A stretch of 47,628 bases of DNA, taken from the NCBI GenBank assembly GCA_964428355.1, contig CAYRYU010000054.1, forward strand, positions 1 through 47,628, written 5' to 3'. The notes under the pieces were generated by a model. It saw only the letters and a list, made by a program, of their open reading frames with translations. It searched no databases and was not told where the DNA came from. The translations under genes were made by a program, and so were the position numbers. The DNA comes from CAYRYU01 sp964428355. Its GTDB lineage: Bacteria; Muiribacteriota; Ozemobacteria; Ozemobacterales; Ozemobacteraceae. Of this stretch, positions 9,245-18,727 are shown one piece after another (within the stretch, counting starts at the first letter, position 1; the number at the start of each line of letters is the position of its first letter).

Positions 9245-11357
9245 TGAATCCGGCCGCCTTCTGGGAGTTTTCCGCCGCCTCGCGGCCCGGACCGCCTCAA
9301 CGTCCAATCTGGAGCAACTCCTGCAGTTCATCATCGCGGAACTCCTCGAGCTTCTTGATGCTGAATCAGGGTCGATAATGGTCCATGAACCTTCGGAGAA
9401 CCGGCTGCTTCTCTATTTTTCGGCCAGTCATCCCGGGGAGATCTCGGGAAAGCGCCCCAGGCAGGGGACAAGCCTTCCCGCCGACCAGGGAATCGCAGGT
9501 CGCGTGATGGCGGAAGGCCGGCCCATACTTTTCACCCAGGTCGAGCGGGCCGATGACAGGCTTGGCTTGAGGCGCAAGCAGGAGGGTGGTTCGTTCCTTT
9601 CCTTTCCCCTGAAAATCCACCGGAAGATGATCGGGGTCCTGAACCTGAACCGGTCGCGTTCCAGGGAAGGGTTCTCCGCCCAGGATCTCTCGAGACTGAA
9701 GCTGCTTGCCCCGCACCTGGCCGCCCTTGTCGACAAGGGCCGTCTTCTTGCCCGGCTCCGGATGAAGAACGATGAGGTCGAAAGCCTTTACGCACTGACC
9801 ACCATACTCTTCCGGGAATCGGATTTCCAGAAAGCGCTCAAATCCTTCCTTGATGGCCTTGTCAAGAGACTGAAGGGCTGTCGGGCGGCGATCATCCGGT
9901 TGACTGATGCGCCTCCCGGCCCCCCCCGCACCGGACCGGAAAACCCGAAATTCTCGGTCCTTTCGACTTCGGGAATGGTCCAGGAGGACCTGAACAAGGG
10001 AATCCGCTCGATCATCAGGAAACTCCGGACCGACCTTTCCGAGGAGTGGGCCCCTGACTGGGACGACCCGCAGCTTCAACCCCCCGTCACCCTCCCTTTC
10101 ATGATGGGAAGGCGGCGTATGGAGATGTACTGCCTCCCGATCTCGACCACCCGCTCCACTTCGCATTTTCTTCTGGTCAGTGCCGATCAGAAGTTCGAGG
10201 ACCGGGAATCCGCGCTCCAGCGGTACCGGTTCCTCTACCTCGTTTCAAGACAGGTCGGTGCGGCACTGGAGCGCGCGGAGATGGTTGCCCAGATTCAGGA
10301 TGACCGTGAACTTCTGATGTTCTCGGCGACCCAGGACAGGGCATTCCTCGAGATCAGCCAGGAACTCGCCTCCACCCTCGACCCGAACAATGTCCTGACC
10401 AAGACCTTCAAGGTTTTCGAAAAGGTGGTCGGATACACCACGATCGCAATCGCTTTCTACGAAGAGGTCTTCGGAGCGTACCGGTTCGTAATCCAGCCAT
10501 CCCAGCCGGTCAGCAGCGCATACCTTCAGAAGGTTGAGCGGCTGGTCAAGGAGCATCTCCAGGAGTTCCTCCTCGAGACGCCGGGCTTCCCCCTCAGTAC
10601 CCTTCGACCCGAGATCCAGTCTCCTCCGATGTCCTCCGAGCCCGCGGTCGGAAGGATCGTGAACGAGTTCGCCCTCCCGATCGTCATGGAGGGCAAGGTT
10701 TGCGGACTGATCCACCTTACCCGTCACCGGGGGCCGGCATTCGACAACCGGGACAACGATTCCGCCTATCTGTTCACGAGCCTTTTCCTCAACAGTATCA
10801 AGAACGCGATCATCCACAAGAGAACGGAACGGCTCGCCTACACCGATCCCCTTACCGGGCTTGCGAACCACCGGTTCTTCCAGGAAACGCTTTTCCAGGA
10901 GTTCGTTCGCGCGCGTCGTTATCACAAGGCCCTGTCCCTGATGATTCTCGACATCGATCACTTCAAGAAGTTCAACGACACCTTCGGACATCTCGTCGGT
11001 GACAAGGTCCTGGGTCACGTTGGGAGGATATTCGACCGGTCCATCCGGGAACGGATCGACACCGTCGCCCGCTATGGTGGAGAGGAGTTCGCCGTTCTGC
11101 TTCCGGAAACCGGCCTCGCCGGGGCGGGGAGGTTCGGCGACCGCGTTCGGGAGGCCATAGAGCGTGAGCCATTGAACCACGAGGGTCGTGATCTTCCGAT
11201 AACAATCTCGGTGGGGGTCGCCTGCACCGCGGTGACGAGTTGTCAGAACCAATCGGAGCTGATCCGGGCTGCCGATCTTGCCCTCTATGAAGCCAAGGAA
11301 GGGGGCCGAAACCAGGTGAAAATCTACGACAAGGGCCGGGTGGAAAATGGCCAGTAG
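9237..11357 (+). CDS. Multi-GAF diguanylate cyclase (GGDEF)
   Basis: 706 aa, ATG at 9237 overlapping the phosphatase gene by 8 bases. GAF-like regions lie at about 18-170, 190-350 and 370-530, followed by a GGDEF domain (~540-700) with the entry motif TDPLTGLANHRFF, the metal site DIDHFKKFND and the signature GGEEF at about 613. GGEEF is a functional variant, so c-di-GMP synthesis from two GTP is expected. The inhibitory I-site (RxxD five residues before the signature) reads ERID, with Arg replaced by Glu, so product feedback may be lost. Soluble and cytoplasmic. It is paired with the HD-GYP phosphodiesterase encoded immediately downstream. Confidence 0.93.
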   Translation: MPDESGRLLGVFRRLAARTASTSNLEQLLQFIIAELLELLDAESGSIMVHEPSENRLLLYFSASHPGEISGKRPRQGTSLPADQGIAGRVMAEGRPILFTQVERADDRLGLRRKQEGGSFLSFPLKIHRKMIGVLNLNRSRSREGFSAQDLSRLKLLAPHLAALVDKGRLLARLRMKNDEVESLYALTTILFRESDFQKALKSFLDGLVKRLKGCRAAIIRLTDAPPGPPRTGPENPKFSVLSTSGMVQEDLNKGIRSIIRKLRTDLSEEWAPDWDDPQLQPPVTLPFMMGRRRMEMYCLPISTTRSTSHFLLVSADQKFEDRESALQRYRFLYLVSRQVGAALERAEMVAQIQDDRELLMFSATQDRAFLEISQELASTLDPNNVLTKTFKVFEKVVGYTTIAIAFYEEVFGAYRFVIQPSQPVSSAYLQKVERLVKEHLQEFLLETPGFPLSTLRPEIQSPPMSSEPAVGRIVNEFALPIVMEGKVCGLIHLTRHRGPAFDNRDNDSAYLFTSLFLNSIKNAIIHKRTERLAYTDPLTGLANHRFFQETLFQEFVRARRYHKALSLMILDIDHFKKFNDTFGHLVGDKVLGHVGRIFDRSIRERIDTVARYGGEEFAVLLPETGLAGAGRFGDRVREAIEREPLNHEGRDLPITISVGVACTAVTSCQNQSELIRAADLALYEAKEGGRNQVKIYDKGRVENGQ

Positions 11358-13587
11358 AAAGAACCATGTTGGGAAAGTCACGGAGGAAGGGGTGAGACCC
11401 GAGGAAACCTTTGCCCGTCTTTCCAGGTTGTCCGAACTGTCCATGGCGCTTTCTGCCGGGGTCGAGCTGAAGGAACTCCTGCGGCGCATGGCTGCATCCG
11501 TCCGGGATGCGGTCGGTGCGGATGAGGCCTATTTCATGCTCCTGGACACGGATACCTTCGAGCTGAATGTCGCCGCGTCAGCCGGGAAGGCTCGGAAAAG
11601 GCCCCAGAATGTCAAGTGTCCCGACCGCCGGACGAGCCTCAACTCAGCGGGTGAATACGGGTTTCCGCCCATTCCCAAGCCCCCGGAATCCGAACCCGAA
11701 GTCGCCCTAACCGGGGAACCACTCCTCCTGCGCCAGGTTTTCTCGGGCCGGCAGCGTCTGATCTACACCCACGAGCTCAACGACCCGATGTTCGTTTGGG
11801 TCCCGTTCTCATCAGCCGTCATCCTTCCGCTCACCACGATAACCCAGGCACTGGGCCTCCTTGTTGTCGGAAAGATCGGGCGCGAATCGCCCTTCACCGT
11901 CAACGACATGGAGGAGTGCACCGTGTATGCAAACCTCGCTGCAATGGCGGTCGAGCACATGAAGCTCGTCCACGAGCGTGAAGAGCGGATCCAGGAAATG
12001 GAGAAGCTCAATCTGCTCGCCAAGAGGTTTTCGACAGTTCAAACCCTGGAAGGCCTGATCGGGTTGTCTTTCGAGTATCTCGCCCAGATCATCCCCCACG
12101 AACTTGGCGTGGTCTGCCTTTTTGCAGAGCAGGACGAGGAAACCCGCTACTTCGTCTCCAACCGGCCCCTTTCCCCGGCCTGCCTCGAGAACCTCACCGA
12201 CCATATTGCCGAGATCGCCCTGAGCCTTCAGCACAAGCCCGCCAAAACCCTTCGGTGTCAACAGATCTACCTTCCCGGGAAGGAAGCCCTCCCCCTGGGA
12301 AAGGTCTTTCGCACGAAGATCAACTCGTTCCTGACCGTCCCCCTGACCGTCCAGGGGCGGAATATCGGGTTGATCAACCTTTCCGCAGCCAAGCTGAACG
12401 CCTTCAACCGGGAGCACCTGAGGGCTTTCACGACCCTTTCGAATCTCCTGGCGACGGCGGTGGAGAACGTCAAGATCCGCCTCTTCCTCGAACGCCGGAT
12501 CGACGAGATCTCGGTCCTGTTCGAGATTTCCCAATCGATATCCTCAACCCTCGAGATCGGCGAGGTTCTCGATTCGATCGTGAACTTCTCGATGGAGATG
12601 ATGCACGCCCTGAGGTGCGAACTCCGGCTCGTCGATCCGGCAGGAAAATACCTCGAGATCAAGGCTTCCAGAGGCCTGTCGAAGTCCTTCCTCGAAGCCA
12701 CCCCGATAACGGTGGGCGAAGGAATCCTCGGCCAGGTGATCTCGAGGCGGCTTCCGATCTCGGTTGTGGATGTCCGGAAGGATCCGCGGACGAAACACCT
12801 GAGCACCGTTCGGCGCGAGCGCCTGGCGGGCCTTCTTGCCGTGCCGATCCTCTCCCGGAACCACCCCATCGGGGTCATCACGGTTTATACGAGCAAGCCC
12901 CGGGACTTCACGCAAAGCGAGATAGACCTTCTCTCGACATTCGCTTCGCAGGCCAGCATCGCCATCGAAAACGCGCGCCTGTATGCCAAGATGAAAGAGC
13001 AGTACCTTTCCATGGTCATGGCACTCGCAGCCGCCATCGAAACGAAGGATGCCTATACCCATGGTCACAGTCAGAAGGTCATGGAATACGCCGTCAAGAT
13101 CGCACGCGAGCTCGATCTTCCCGAGTCGGAGGTTGAGACGATCCGAAATGCCGGCCTCCTTCACGATATCGGGAAAATCGGTATCAAGGATTTCATCCTG
13201 TCCAAGAAGGGAACCCTGACCTCGGACGAAAGAAACGAGCTCCGGAACCATCCAAAATACGGCGCTTTCATAATGGAGCAGGTCGATTTTCTCAAGGACA
13301 TCGCCCCCCTGACCCTTTACCATCATGAACGGTATGACGGTTCGGGATACCCCGCGGGCCTAAAGGGAAAGGACATCCCGCTGGGAGCCCGGATCCTTGC
13401 GATTGCCGACACCTTCGATTCGATGATCGCCGATCGGCCATATCGTCAGGCCCTCCCATACGTTGAGGTCCTCCAGGAGATGAAGAAGGTCGCAGGGACG
13501 CAACTGGATCCTGAACTGGTCGAGGTCTTCCTGAAAATCCTGAAACGTGAAGCCGAAAAAGATGAGGCGGGAAGTCCCAAATCGTGA
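11347..13587 (+). CDS. Multi-GAF HD-GYP c-di-GMP phosphodiesterase
   Basis: 746 aa, ATG at 11347, overlapping the cyclase by 11 bases. Three GAF-like domains occupy about 35-210, 215-365 and 380-535. The HD-GYP domain (~555-735) shows AYTHGHSQKV, LLHDIGKIGI (HD pair near 606), HPKYG, HHERYDGSGYP (GYP near 665) and ADTFDSM. All metal ligands of the family are present, so hydrolysis of c-di-GMP to pGpG/GMP is expected. The first GAF has a Pro-rich insertion of ~40 residues. Synthesis and breakdown enzymes for c-di-GMP thus lie back to back, each behind its own GAF array. This suggests opposed control by different small ligands (inference). Confidence 0.94.
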   Translation: MASRKNHVGKVTEEGVRPEETFARLSRLSELSMALSAGVELKELLRRMAASVRDAVGADEAYFMLLDTDTFELNVAASAGKARKRPQNVKCPDRRTSLNSAGEYGFPPIPKPPESEPEVALTGEPLLLRQVFSGRQRLIYTHELNDPMFVWVPFSSAVILPLTTITQALGLLVVGKIGRESPFTVNDMEECTVYANLAAMAVEHMKLVHEREERIQEMEKLNLLAKRFSTVQTLEGLIGLSFEYLAQIIPHELGVVCLFAEQDEETRYFVSNRPLSPACLENLTDHIAEIALSLQHKPAKTLRCQQIYLPGKEALPLGKVFRTKINSFLTVPLTVQGRNIGLINLSAAKLNAFNREHLRAFTTLSNLLATAVENVKIRLFLERRIDEISVLFEISQSISSTLEIGEVLDSIVNFSMEMMHALRCELRLVDPAGKYLEIKASRGLSKSFLEATPITVGEGILGQVISRRLPISVVDVRKDPRTKHLSTVRRERLAGLLAVPILSRNHPIGVITVYTSKPRDFTQSEIDLLSTFASQASIAIENARLYAKMKEQYLSMVMALAAAIETKDAYTHGHSQKVMEYAVKIARELDLPESEVETIRNAGLLHDIGKIGIKDFILSKKGTLTSDERNELRNHPKYGAFIMEQVDFLKDIAPLTLYHHERYDGSGYPAGLKGKDIPLGARILAIADTFDSMIADRPYRQALPYVEVLQEMKKVAGTQLDPELVEVFLKILKREAEKDEAGSPKS

Positions 13588-16232
13588 CGGAAAGACGCGA
13601 CCTCGTCATCCTCCCGCACAATGCCGACCTGGACCTCCTTGGTGCAGCCCGGTGCCTCCTTCTCGCGGTCCCCGGAGCCATACTTCTGCATCCCCGCCGG
13701 ATCACGGTGAATGCATGGAATTTCATCCGACGGATGAAATGGTTCGACCCGGTCCCTCTCCGAAACATCGACTGGAAAAGGGTTGGGAATGTCCATCTGG
13801 TCGGCTTCTCCCTTCCGCGCCAGAACCCCGAGGTGATGGAGCACCTTTCCCGCCTCGATGCCCCGGTGATTTCATACTCGCATCAGCCCGCCCGTCTCCC
13901 ATTCCGGACCGTCGAGGAAACCCTCCGTTCCCATAGCTACGCCGCCCACTTCTGGGGCGAACGGGTCAAGGGGAACCTCCAGCTTTCGGAGGATGATTCA
14001 GCCCTGCTTCTGATGGGGGTTACGGAAAAGACCTGGGCCGGTCTTTCGGCGAAAGCCACCCGCCGGGATCTGGATGCCCTGGAAGCCCTCCGGCGGGTCC
14101 CCCTCCCGCCAAAGCTGGTCGCGAACCAGGTAATCCTGGGACTGCGCGAGGGACAGCGGGGCCTGCTCAACGATCTGTTCACGCAGGCGGAAGATCTGGA
14201 GGCGGCTTCCTGGCCCCTGACCATGAGCATCGTGAAGACCCTGGGGAATGTCCAGGACCTGGTTCCCGTCATGGATGCGCTCTGGTCAAGGCTCGATCCT
14301 GTTTTCCTGGTCGCCGGGGTCGGGTTCGGTACCCGGACAACGGTTTTCGCGCGGTCAAGGATCGAGGCAATCGACCTGGAGAGTGTTTTCGGAGGGTTCG
14401 AACCGGCCTCGGAGTTCCGCTGGGTCATCTTCCAGATATCTGACGGCGATCCCGAACACGTGAAGGGAAGCCTGCTCGCAACGCTTGGTTCCCGACTCCG
14501 GCCTGATGCCACCGCGGGAGAGATCATGAACGCGAACCCAAAATGCATCACTATGGAGGAAACCGTTGGGGAGGCTCTCGAAATGATGTTGCGGTTCAAT
14601 CTCCCCGCCCTCGTCGTTCGGAAAGGCGATTCGTTCGCCGGGGTCGTCACCCGCCGCGACCTCGACAAAGCCGTCCAGATGGATGTCCGGGACTCGCCTG
14701 TCGGGCCTTTCGTTCCCCTGAACCACCCATCGGTTCCCCCCGACACTCCCGCCAGGGTCGTTCGGAGCCTGATGGTCAGGCACAACACCACCAAGATCCC
14801 CGTTACAGACCGGGGTAAGGTAGTGGGGATAATCACCGGTCGGGACTTGTTGAGGGTTCTTCCGGATGTGTTGCCCCACCCTAGGAAGTTCCTGCCGCTC
14901 ACCCGGTCGCCTGACCTTCCGGGCCCCGACAAGATCGGAGCTCTTCTCCGCCGGATAGCTCCACTCAAGGTATTCCATGTCCTCAGGAAGATAGGCCAGA
15001 AGGCTGACGAACTGGGGGTCAAAGCCTATGCCGTGGGAGGGTTCGTTCGCGATCTCTTCCTCGAAAGGCCCAACCTTGACGTGGATATCGTCGTCCAGGG
15101 CGATGCGATCTCATTCGCCGGGAGCCTTGGGGGGGAGGACCAGAAGGGCGGTATGCGGCATTTTGAAAGGTTCCGGACCGCCAGGCTCACGCTGGAAGGG
15201 ATGAAGATCGATTTCAGTTCCGCCCGGATGGAACACTACTCCGAGGTCGGGGCGCTGCCCGAGGTCGAATTCTCCGGCCTTTCCAACGATCTTTTCCGGA
15301 GGGACTTTTCGATCAACTCTCTCGGCCTCGACCTGTCGGGTTCCGGTTTCCTCAGACTGATGGATTTTTTCGGCGGGTACCACGACCTCGAACGGAAACG
15401 GATACGGATCCTTCACCCGTTCAGTTTCCTCGAGGATCCCACACGGCTGTTCCGGGCGGTTCGGTTTGCAAGCCGGTTCCATTTCCAGTTTACCGAGGAT
15501 ACGCGGCGGGCATTCGATATCGCCGTCGAGCGTCGGGCTCCCGCGAAACTCTCCCTGAAACGGATCGGGGCGGAGGTTGAGCGCTGCTTTCACGAGGAAC
15601 AGAACTCCGCGGTCATGGTCAGGCTGTTCGAGAGCAGTCTGCTTTCTTTTCTCCATAAGGGTCTCGTCGACTCGTCCGTTCTCCCGCACCGTTTCAGGCT
15701 GATTCCCGGGATTGTCAGACGGTTCAGGATGCTTCCGGTTGCCATCGACTCCGATGCCGTCCATTGGATTGGTTTGCTGGGTTCCATCGACCCTGTCGAG
15801 GCTGGGAGAATCCTGCAGGAGCTGGGTGCCCCGGCTTCCAGGAGGAAAGCCGTGGTGGAAAGCGTTTCCGCCCTGACCGCGGTTCCGTCTGCCCTGGCCC
15901 GCCTCGCCGCCGACGACGATCCCGGCCTTTACGACCTGTTGAACCCCCTTCCCCCGGAAGCCATGGTGGCCCTTGTCGCCTTCACCCTCGACAAGCGCGG
16001 AGCCAGGAGGGTGATAGATTATCTCACGAGATTGCGCCCGGTAAGGTGTGAAACGACCGGGAGGGATCTCATCGCTCTGGGAATCCAGGCCGGCCCGGCA
16101 ATGGGAGCCGTCTTCCGCGAGCTCCTGCGCGCCAGGCTTCGGGGAGAGGTCCGGAGCGGAAAGGAGGAGTTGGAACATGTCAAACGGGTCTTCCCGGATC
16201 TATGTCTTTCGACCGTCCGGAAGGGGGATTGA
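13584..16232 (+). CDS. DHH-like / CBS / tRNA nucleotidyltransferase fusion
   Basis: 882 aa, GTG start at 13584 overlapping the upstream stop (GTGA). Three parts are visible. A DHH-phosphoesterase-like N-terminus (1-300) keeps HNADLD at 12-17, but the DHH motif reads SHQ at 99-101, so it is probably inactive. Two CBS domains (~311-430) follow. A class II nucleotidyltransferase/poly(A) polymerase head (~466-880) has AVGGFVRD (~482), DVDIV (~497), RRDFSIN (~572) and EDPTRLFRAVRF. The same order is known in Aquifex- and Thermotoga-type tRNA nucleotidyltransferases, where one enzyme may add A and another CC. Whether this one adds A or CCA cannot be decided here. The CBS pair could sense adenine nucleotides. 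Confidence 0.9.
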   Translation: MTERRDLVILPHNADLDLLGAARCLLLAVPGAILLHPRRITVNAWNFIRRMKWFDPVPLRNIDWKRVGNVHLVGFSLPRQNPEVMEHLSRLDAPVISYSHQPARLPFRTVEETLRSHSYAAHFWGERVKGNLQLSEDDSALLLMGVTEKTWAGLSAKATRRDLDALEALRRVPLPPKLVANQVILGLREGQRGLLNDLFTQAEDLEAASWPLTMSIVKTLGNVQDLVPVMDALWSRLDPVFLVAGVGFGTRTTVFARSRIEAIDLESVFGGFEPASEFRWVIFQISDGDPEHVKGSLLATLGSRLRPDATAGEIMNANPKCITMEETVGEALEMMLRFNLPALVVRKGDSFAGVVTRRDLDKAVQMDVRDSPVGPFVPLNHPSVPPDTPARVVRSLMVRHNTTKIPVTDRGKVVGIITGRDLLRVLPDVLPHPRKFLPLTRSPDLPGPDKIGALLRRIAPLKVFHVLRKIGQKADELGVKAYAVGGFVRDLFLERPNLDVDIVVQGDAISFAGSLGGEDQKGGMRHFERFRTARLTLEGMKIDFSSARMEHYSEVGALPEVEFSGLSNDLFRRDFSINSLGLDLSGSGFLRLMDFFGGYHDLERKRIRILHPFSFLEDPTRLFRAVRFASRFHFQFTEDTRRAFDIAVERRAPAKLSLKRIGAEVERCFHEEQNSAVMVRLFESSLLSFLHKGLVDSSVLPHRFRLIPGIVRRFRMLPVAIDSDAVHWIGLLGSIDPVEAGRILQELGAPASRRKAVVESVSALTAVPSALARLAADDDPGLYDLLNPLPPEAMVALVAFTLDKRGARRVIDYLTRLRPVRCETTGRDLIALGIQAGPAMGAVFRELLRARLRGEVRSGKEELEHVKRVFPDLCLSTVRKGD

Positions 16233-16956
16233 CCCCGAGTCCTGGGCGCGGTTGAAGGTGATCATCGCAGTCCTCATCGGCCTGTACGCAGTCAACCTCC
16301 TTCTTCTGGGAACCGACGGGGTCATCAGAGGGCTGATCAAGTTTTCGATCCTCATCCCGGTCATCCTGTTTTCCCTTTCGTTCCACGAAGCCGCGCACGG
16401 CTATGTCGCGGACTTCCTTGGGGATCCCACCCCGCGTCATCAGGGGCGCCTCACCCTGAACCCCATGAAGCACCTCGATGTGATCGGGACCGTCATGATG
16501 CTGTTCTCGAACATGGGGTGGGCGAAGCCCGTCCAGGTGGATTCGCGCAACTTCAGGGTTCCCCTCAGGGCCATGCTCTCGGTTGCGATCGCGGGACCGG
16601 CGGCCAACGTCTTTCTGGCACTCCTGGGAGCAGGCGCCCAGAAACTGCTGGAGGTCAACTATCCGACCGCACCCTCGTCCGGATTCTTCATCCTCTGGCT
16701 CAAGGCGTTCTGCGAGACGTGGTGGACCCTCAACCTGGGGTTGGCATGCTTCAATCTGGTCCCCATCCCCCCCCTCGACGGCTCGAGAATACTGAACTAC
16801 TTTCTCCCCGCAAGTTACCGCGAGGCTTTCCGGAAACTGGAAGCCTACGACCCCCTGTTGCTCATGATCCTGATCTACGCGGGGTTGGTCCAGATGATGT
16901 ACCTGCCCGTGTTCGAGTGGTCCGCCAACCTGGTCGCGAAGCTGTACAACCTGTGA
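16177..16956 (+). CDS. Site-2 protease family (M50) membrane metallopeptidase
   Basis: 259 aa. The ATG at 16177 has a strong AAGGAGGAG at 16161-16169 and overlaps the upstream gene by 56 bases. HEAAH at residues 70-74 is the zinc HExxH, sitting in a membrane helix. FNLVPIPPLDGSRIL (about 193-207) supplies the third ligand Asp in the NPxPPLDG-type motif. Five to six membrane segments, no PDZ domain: this is the short group-3 S2P type also called YwhC/Rip3-like. Such proteins cleave membrane-bound regulators, or are inferred to do so. The junction with the next gene is GTGA. Confidence 0.9.
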   Translation: MSNGSSRIYVFRPSGRGIDPESWARLKVIIAVLIGLYAVNLLLLGTDGVIRGLIKFSILIPVILFSLSFHEAAHGYVADFLGDPTPRHQGRLTLNPMKHLDVIGTVMMLFSNMGWAKPVQVDSRNFRVPLRAMLSVAIAGPAANVFLALLGAGAQKLLEVNYPTAPSSGFFILWLKAFCETWWTLNLGLACFNLVPIPPLDGSRILNYFLPASYREAFRKLEAYDPLLLMILIYAGLVQMMYLPVFEWSANLVAKLYNL

Positions 16957-18212
16957 ACCCTGCTCCGGGAAACGTGGAGGGTGGCCCTTCCGCCTCTGTC
17001 GAGCTTCCTGATGCATGGCGGAGACGGCTCCTTCTTGGGGGACTCTGGCTTTACGGCCTTTTCTGTGGATTCTCGATCTCGGGTTCCCAGATCGCACTTG
17101 GGATTGCCCTGATCGGCCTTGTGGGTGCCCTCCGGAACGGTTCGGTGAGGGTGAAACGGTCGATCGTCGACTGGCCCTTCGCCTGTTTCGCGTTGGCCGG
17201 GCTTCTTTCGATCGGGAATGCTGAGGATGTTGGCCGGGCGGTCGCGGAAATGAAGAAGTTCCTCATCATCGTGGTTTTCTGGATTCCCTTCTGTGCGAAC
17301 CTTTCACCTGGCCGGCAGAGGAATGTCCTTGGGGTAATGCTTTGTGGGGGGGCATTGGCGGCCGTTTCCGGCATTCTGAAGTTGATCTACCACGATGAAT
17401 GGGCGACTCGCGCCTATGGTTTCTTTTCCCTTCCGATAACTTTTGGCGAGTGCCAGATGCTGTTCGCGCTTTCCGCTCTTGCCTGGCTCCTTGCCAGCGA
17501 TTCCCGTCCCCTTGTCCGGATCGGCCTTCTGGGGGCATTTTTTGCGAACCTTATCGGAATGCTCGTTTCGTTTTCCCGGGGTTCATGGATCGGGTTCCTT
17601 GCGGGTTTCACCATCATGGCGTGGCGGAACCCGAGGAAACTGGCACCTCTGGCGGTTCTTTTCCTTGCGGGAATACTGATCGCGACCTTCGTTTCGAGTG
17701 GTGTCCGGACCCGCCTGGCGAGTTTCAACTTCCAGGACAATTTCTTCCGCTTCCGGATCTGGCAGGTCGGCTTCGACATCCTCGACCTCCACCCGGTTTT
17801 CGGGGTGGGGATGAACAACGTTAAGAAGCACTATCAGGAAAGGGCCCGGGCTTTCGACCGCGCGGCCAACGAAGTCCATGGACACCTTCACAACACGTTC
17901 ATGCAGATCCTGGTAATGACCGGGCTGTTCGGCTTCACGATGTTCTGGTGGATGGTGGTCGTATTCGCCCGATTCTGCACCAGCCTTCCCCTTTCGATCG
18001 GGGACCCCTGGCAGGCGAAGCTCTCCGAAGGTGCTTTTCCGATCCTGATTGCCTTCCTGGTCACCGGCCTGACCGAATACAGTTTCGGGGACGAAGAAGT
18101 GGCGATGTTGACCTTCTTCCTCGTCGGGTTCCTGGCTTCCCCCTATTCCCCGCCTCCCGAAACGGTTTCGGAAACCTGCCAGGGAAACAGGATTCCCACG
18201 GACGCGACCTGA
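16953..18212 (+). CDS. O-antigen ligase family (Wzy_C) membrane protein
   Basis: 419 aa from the GTG at 16953, which overlaps the TGA of the M50 gene. A polar lead of ~20 residues precedes the first hydrophobic helix (RRRLLLGGLWLYGLF). The FSRGSWIGFLAG stretch and the periplasmic-loop HGHLHNTFMQILVMTGLFG are typical of the Wzy_C/WaaL family, which joins polymerised glycan to lipid A-core, or polymerises O-units. About ten membrane helices. The last 70 bases (18143-18212) run antisense to the end of the - strand membrane-protein gene. Ligase and polymerase cannot be told apart by sequence alone. Confidence 0.87.
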   Translation: MNPAPGNVEGGPSASVELPDAWRRRLLLGGLWLYGLFCGFSISGSQIALGIALIGLVGALRNGSVRVKRSIVDWPFACFALAGLLSIGNAEDVGRAVAEMKKFLIIVVFWIPFCANLSPGRQRNVLGVMLCGGALAAVSGILKLIYHDEWATRAYGFFSLPITFGECQMLFALSALAWLLASDSRPLVRIGLLGAFFANLIGMLVSFSRGSWIGFLAGFTIMAWRNPRKLAPLAVLFLAGILIATFVSSGVRTRLASFNFQDNFFRFRIWQVGFDILDLHPVFGVGMNNVKKHYQERARAFDRAANEVHGHLHNTFMQILVMTGLFGFTMFWWMVVVFARFCTSLPLSIGDPWQAKLSEGAFPILIAFLVTGLTEYSFGDEEVAMLTFFLVGFLASPYSPPPETVSETCQGNRIPTDAT

Positions 18213-18727
18213 GAAACCGGGATTCCTCCGAAGAAGTAGATGGTGGCCAGAAAGATCCTTCTGAAACTCGAAATCGCGAAGAGCGGGAAAATCGCCTTTA
18301 TCGCGGATGCGAAGAGAAGCAGGGACAACAAGGCGAGGAATAGCGCGGATCCGATTCCCTTGATCCGCCAGGGCGGGCGGCCCCGCCAGAAAAGGAAAAA
18401 CACCCCCACCGCGGATCCCAGGGCGATGGTGAAAGGAAACAGCAGGGCGGGAGTCCAGGGTAGAAGGGAATCCGTCGCGTTCAGAGCCCAGAAGTAGGGA
18501 AGGCAGGCGGTGATACCATCGGGAAGGAATCGCCAGGGGCGTTTTGGGATGATCCGGAAACCGATGATCGCGGTCAGGACAACAAGGAGGAAAACTCCGC
18601 CGCCATGAGCCTCGGGAATCGTGGAGCACCCCAGGCCCAGCGAAAGCAGGACGAAACCCCGGCAGATCCATACCCCCAGCCGGAAGGGGTTCGACGGGGA
18701 TCCCCGGATTTCAGTAGAAATTGTCAT
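18143..18727 (-). CDS. Hypothetical membrane protein
   Basis: 194 aa with four to five hydrophobic segments (LGVWICRGFVLLSLGLG, GVFLLVVLTAIIGF, ALLFPFTIALGSAVGVFFLF, SALFLALLSLLLFAS). I recognise no family. The ATG at 18727 overlaps the end of the HD-domain gene by 17 bases, so it looks like the last gene of the - strand RarA operon. The stop (TAG, 18145-18143) lies inside the convergent O-antigen ligase gene. The coupled start and hydrophobic composition support a real gene, but the antisense overlap lowers confidence a little. Confidence 0.65.
   Translation of the reverse strand: MTISTEIRGSPSNPFRLGVWICRGFVLLSLGLGCSTIPEAHGGGVFLLVVLTAIIGFRIIPKRPWRFLPDGITACLPYFWALNATDSLLPWTPALLFPFTIALGSAVGVFFLFWRGRPPWRIKGIGSALFLALLSLLLFASAIKAIFPLFAISSFRRIFLATIYFFGGIPVSQVASVGILFPWQVSETVSGGGE

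Noticed and set aside
10245..11489. Open frame of 414 residues on the - strand over the GGDEF gene
   Set aside because: No recognisable domain; it mirrors a clear diguanylate cyclase and spans the junction of two coupled genes.
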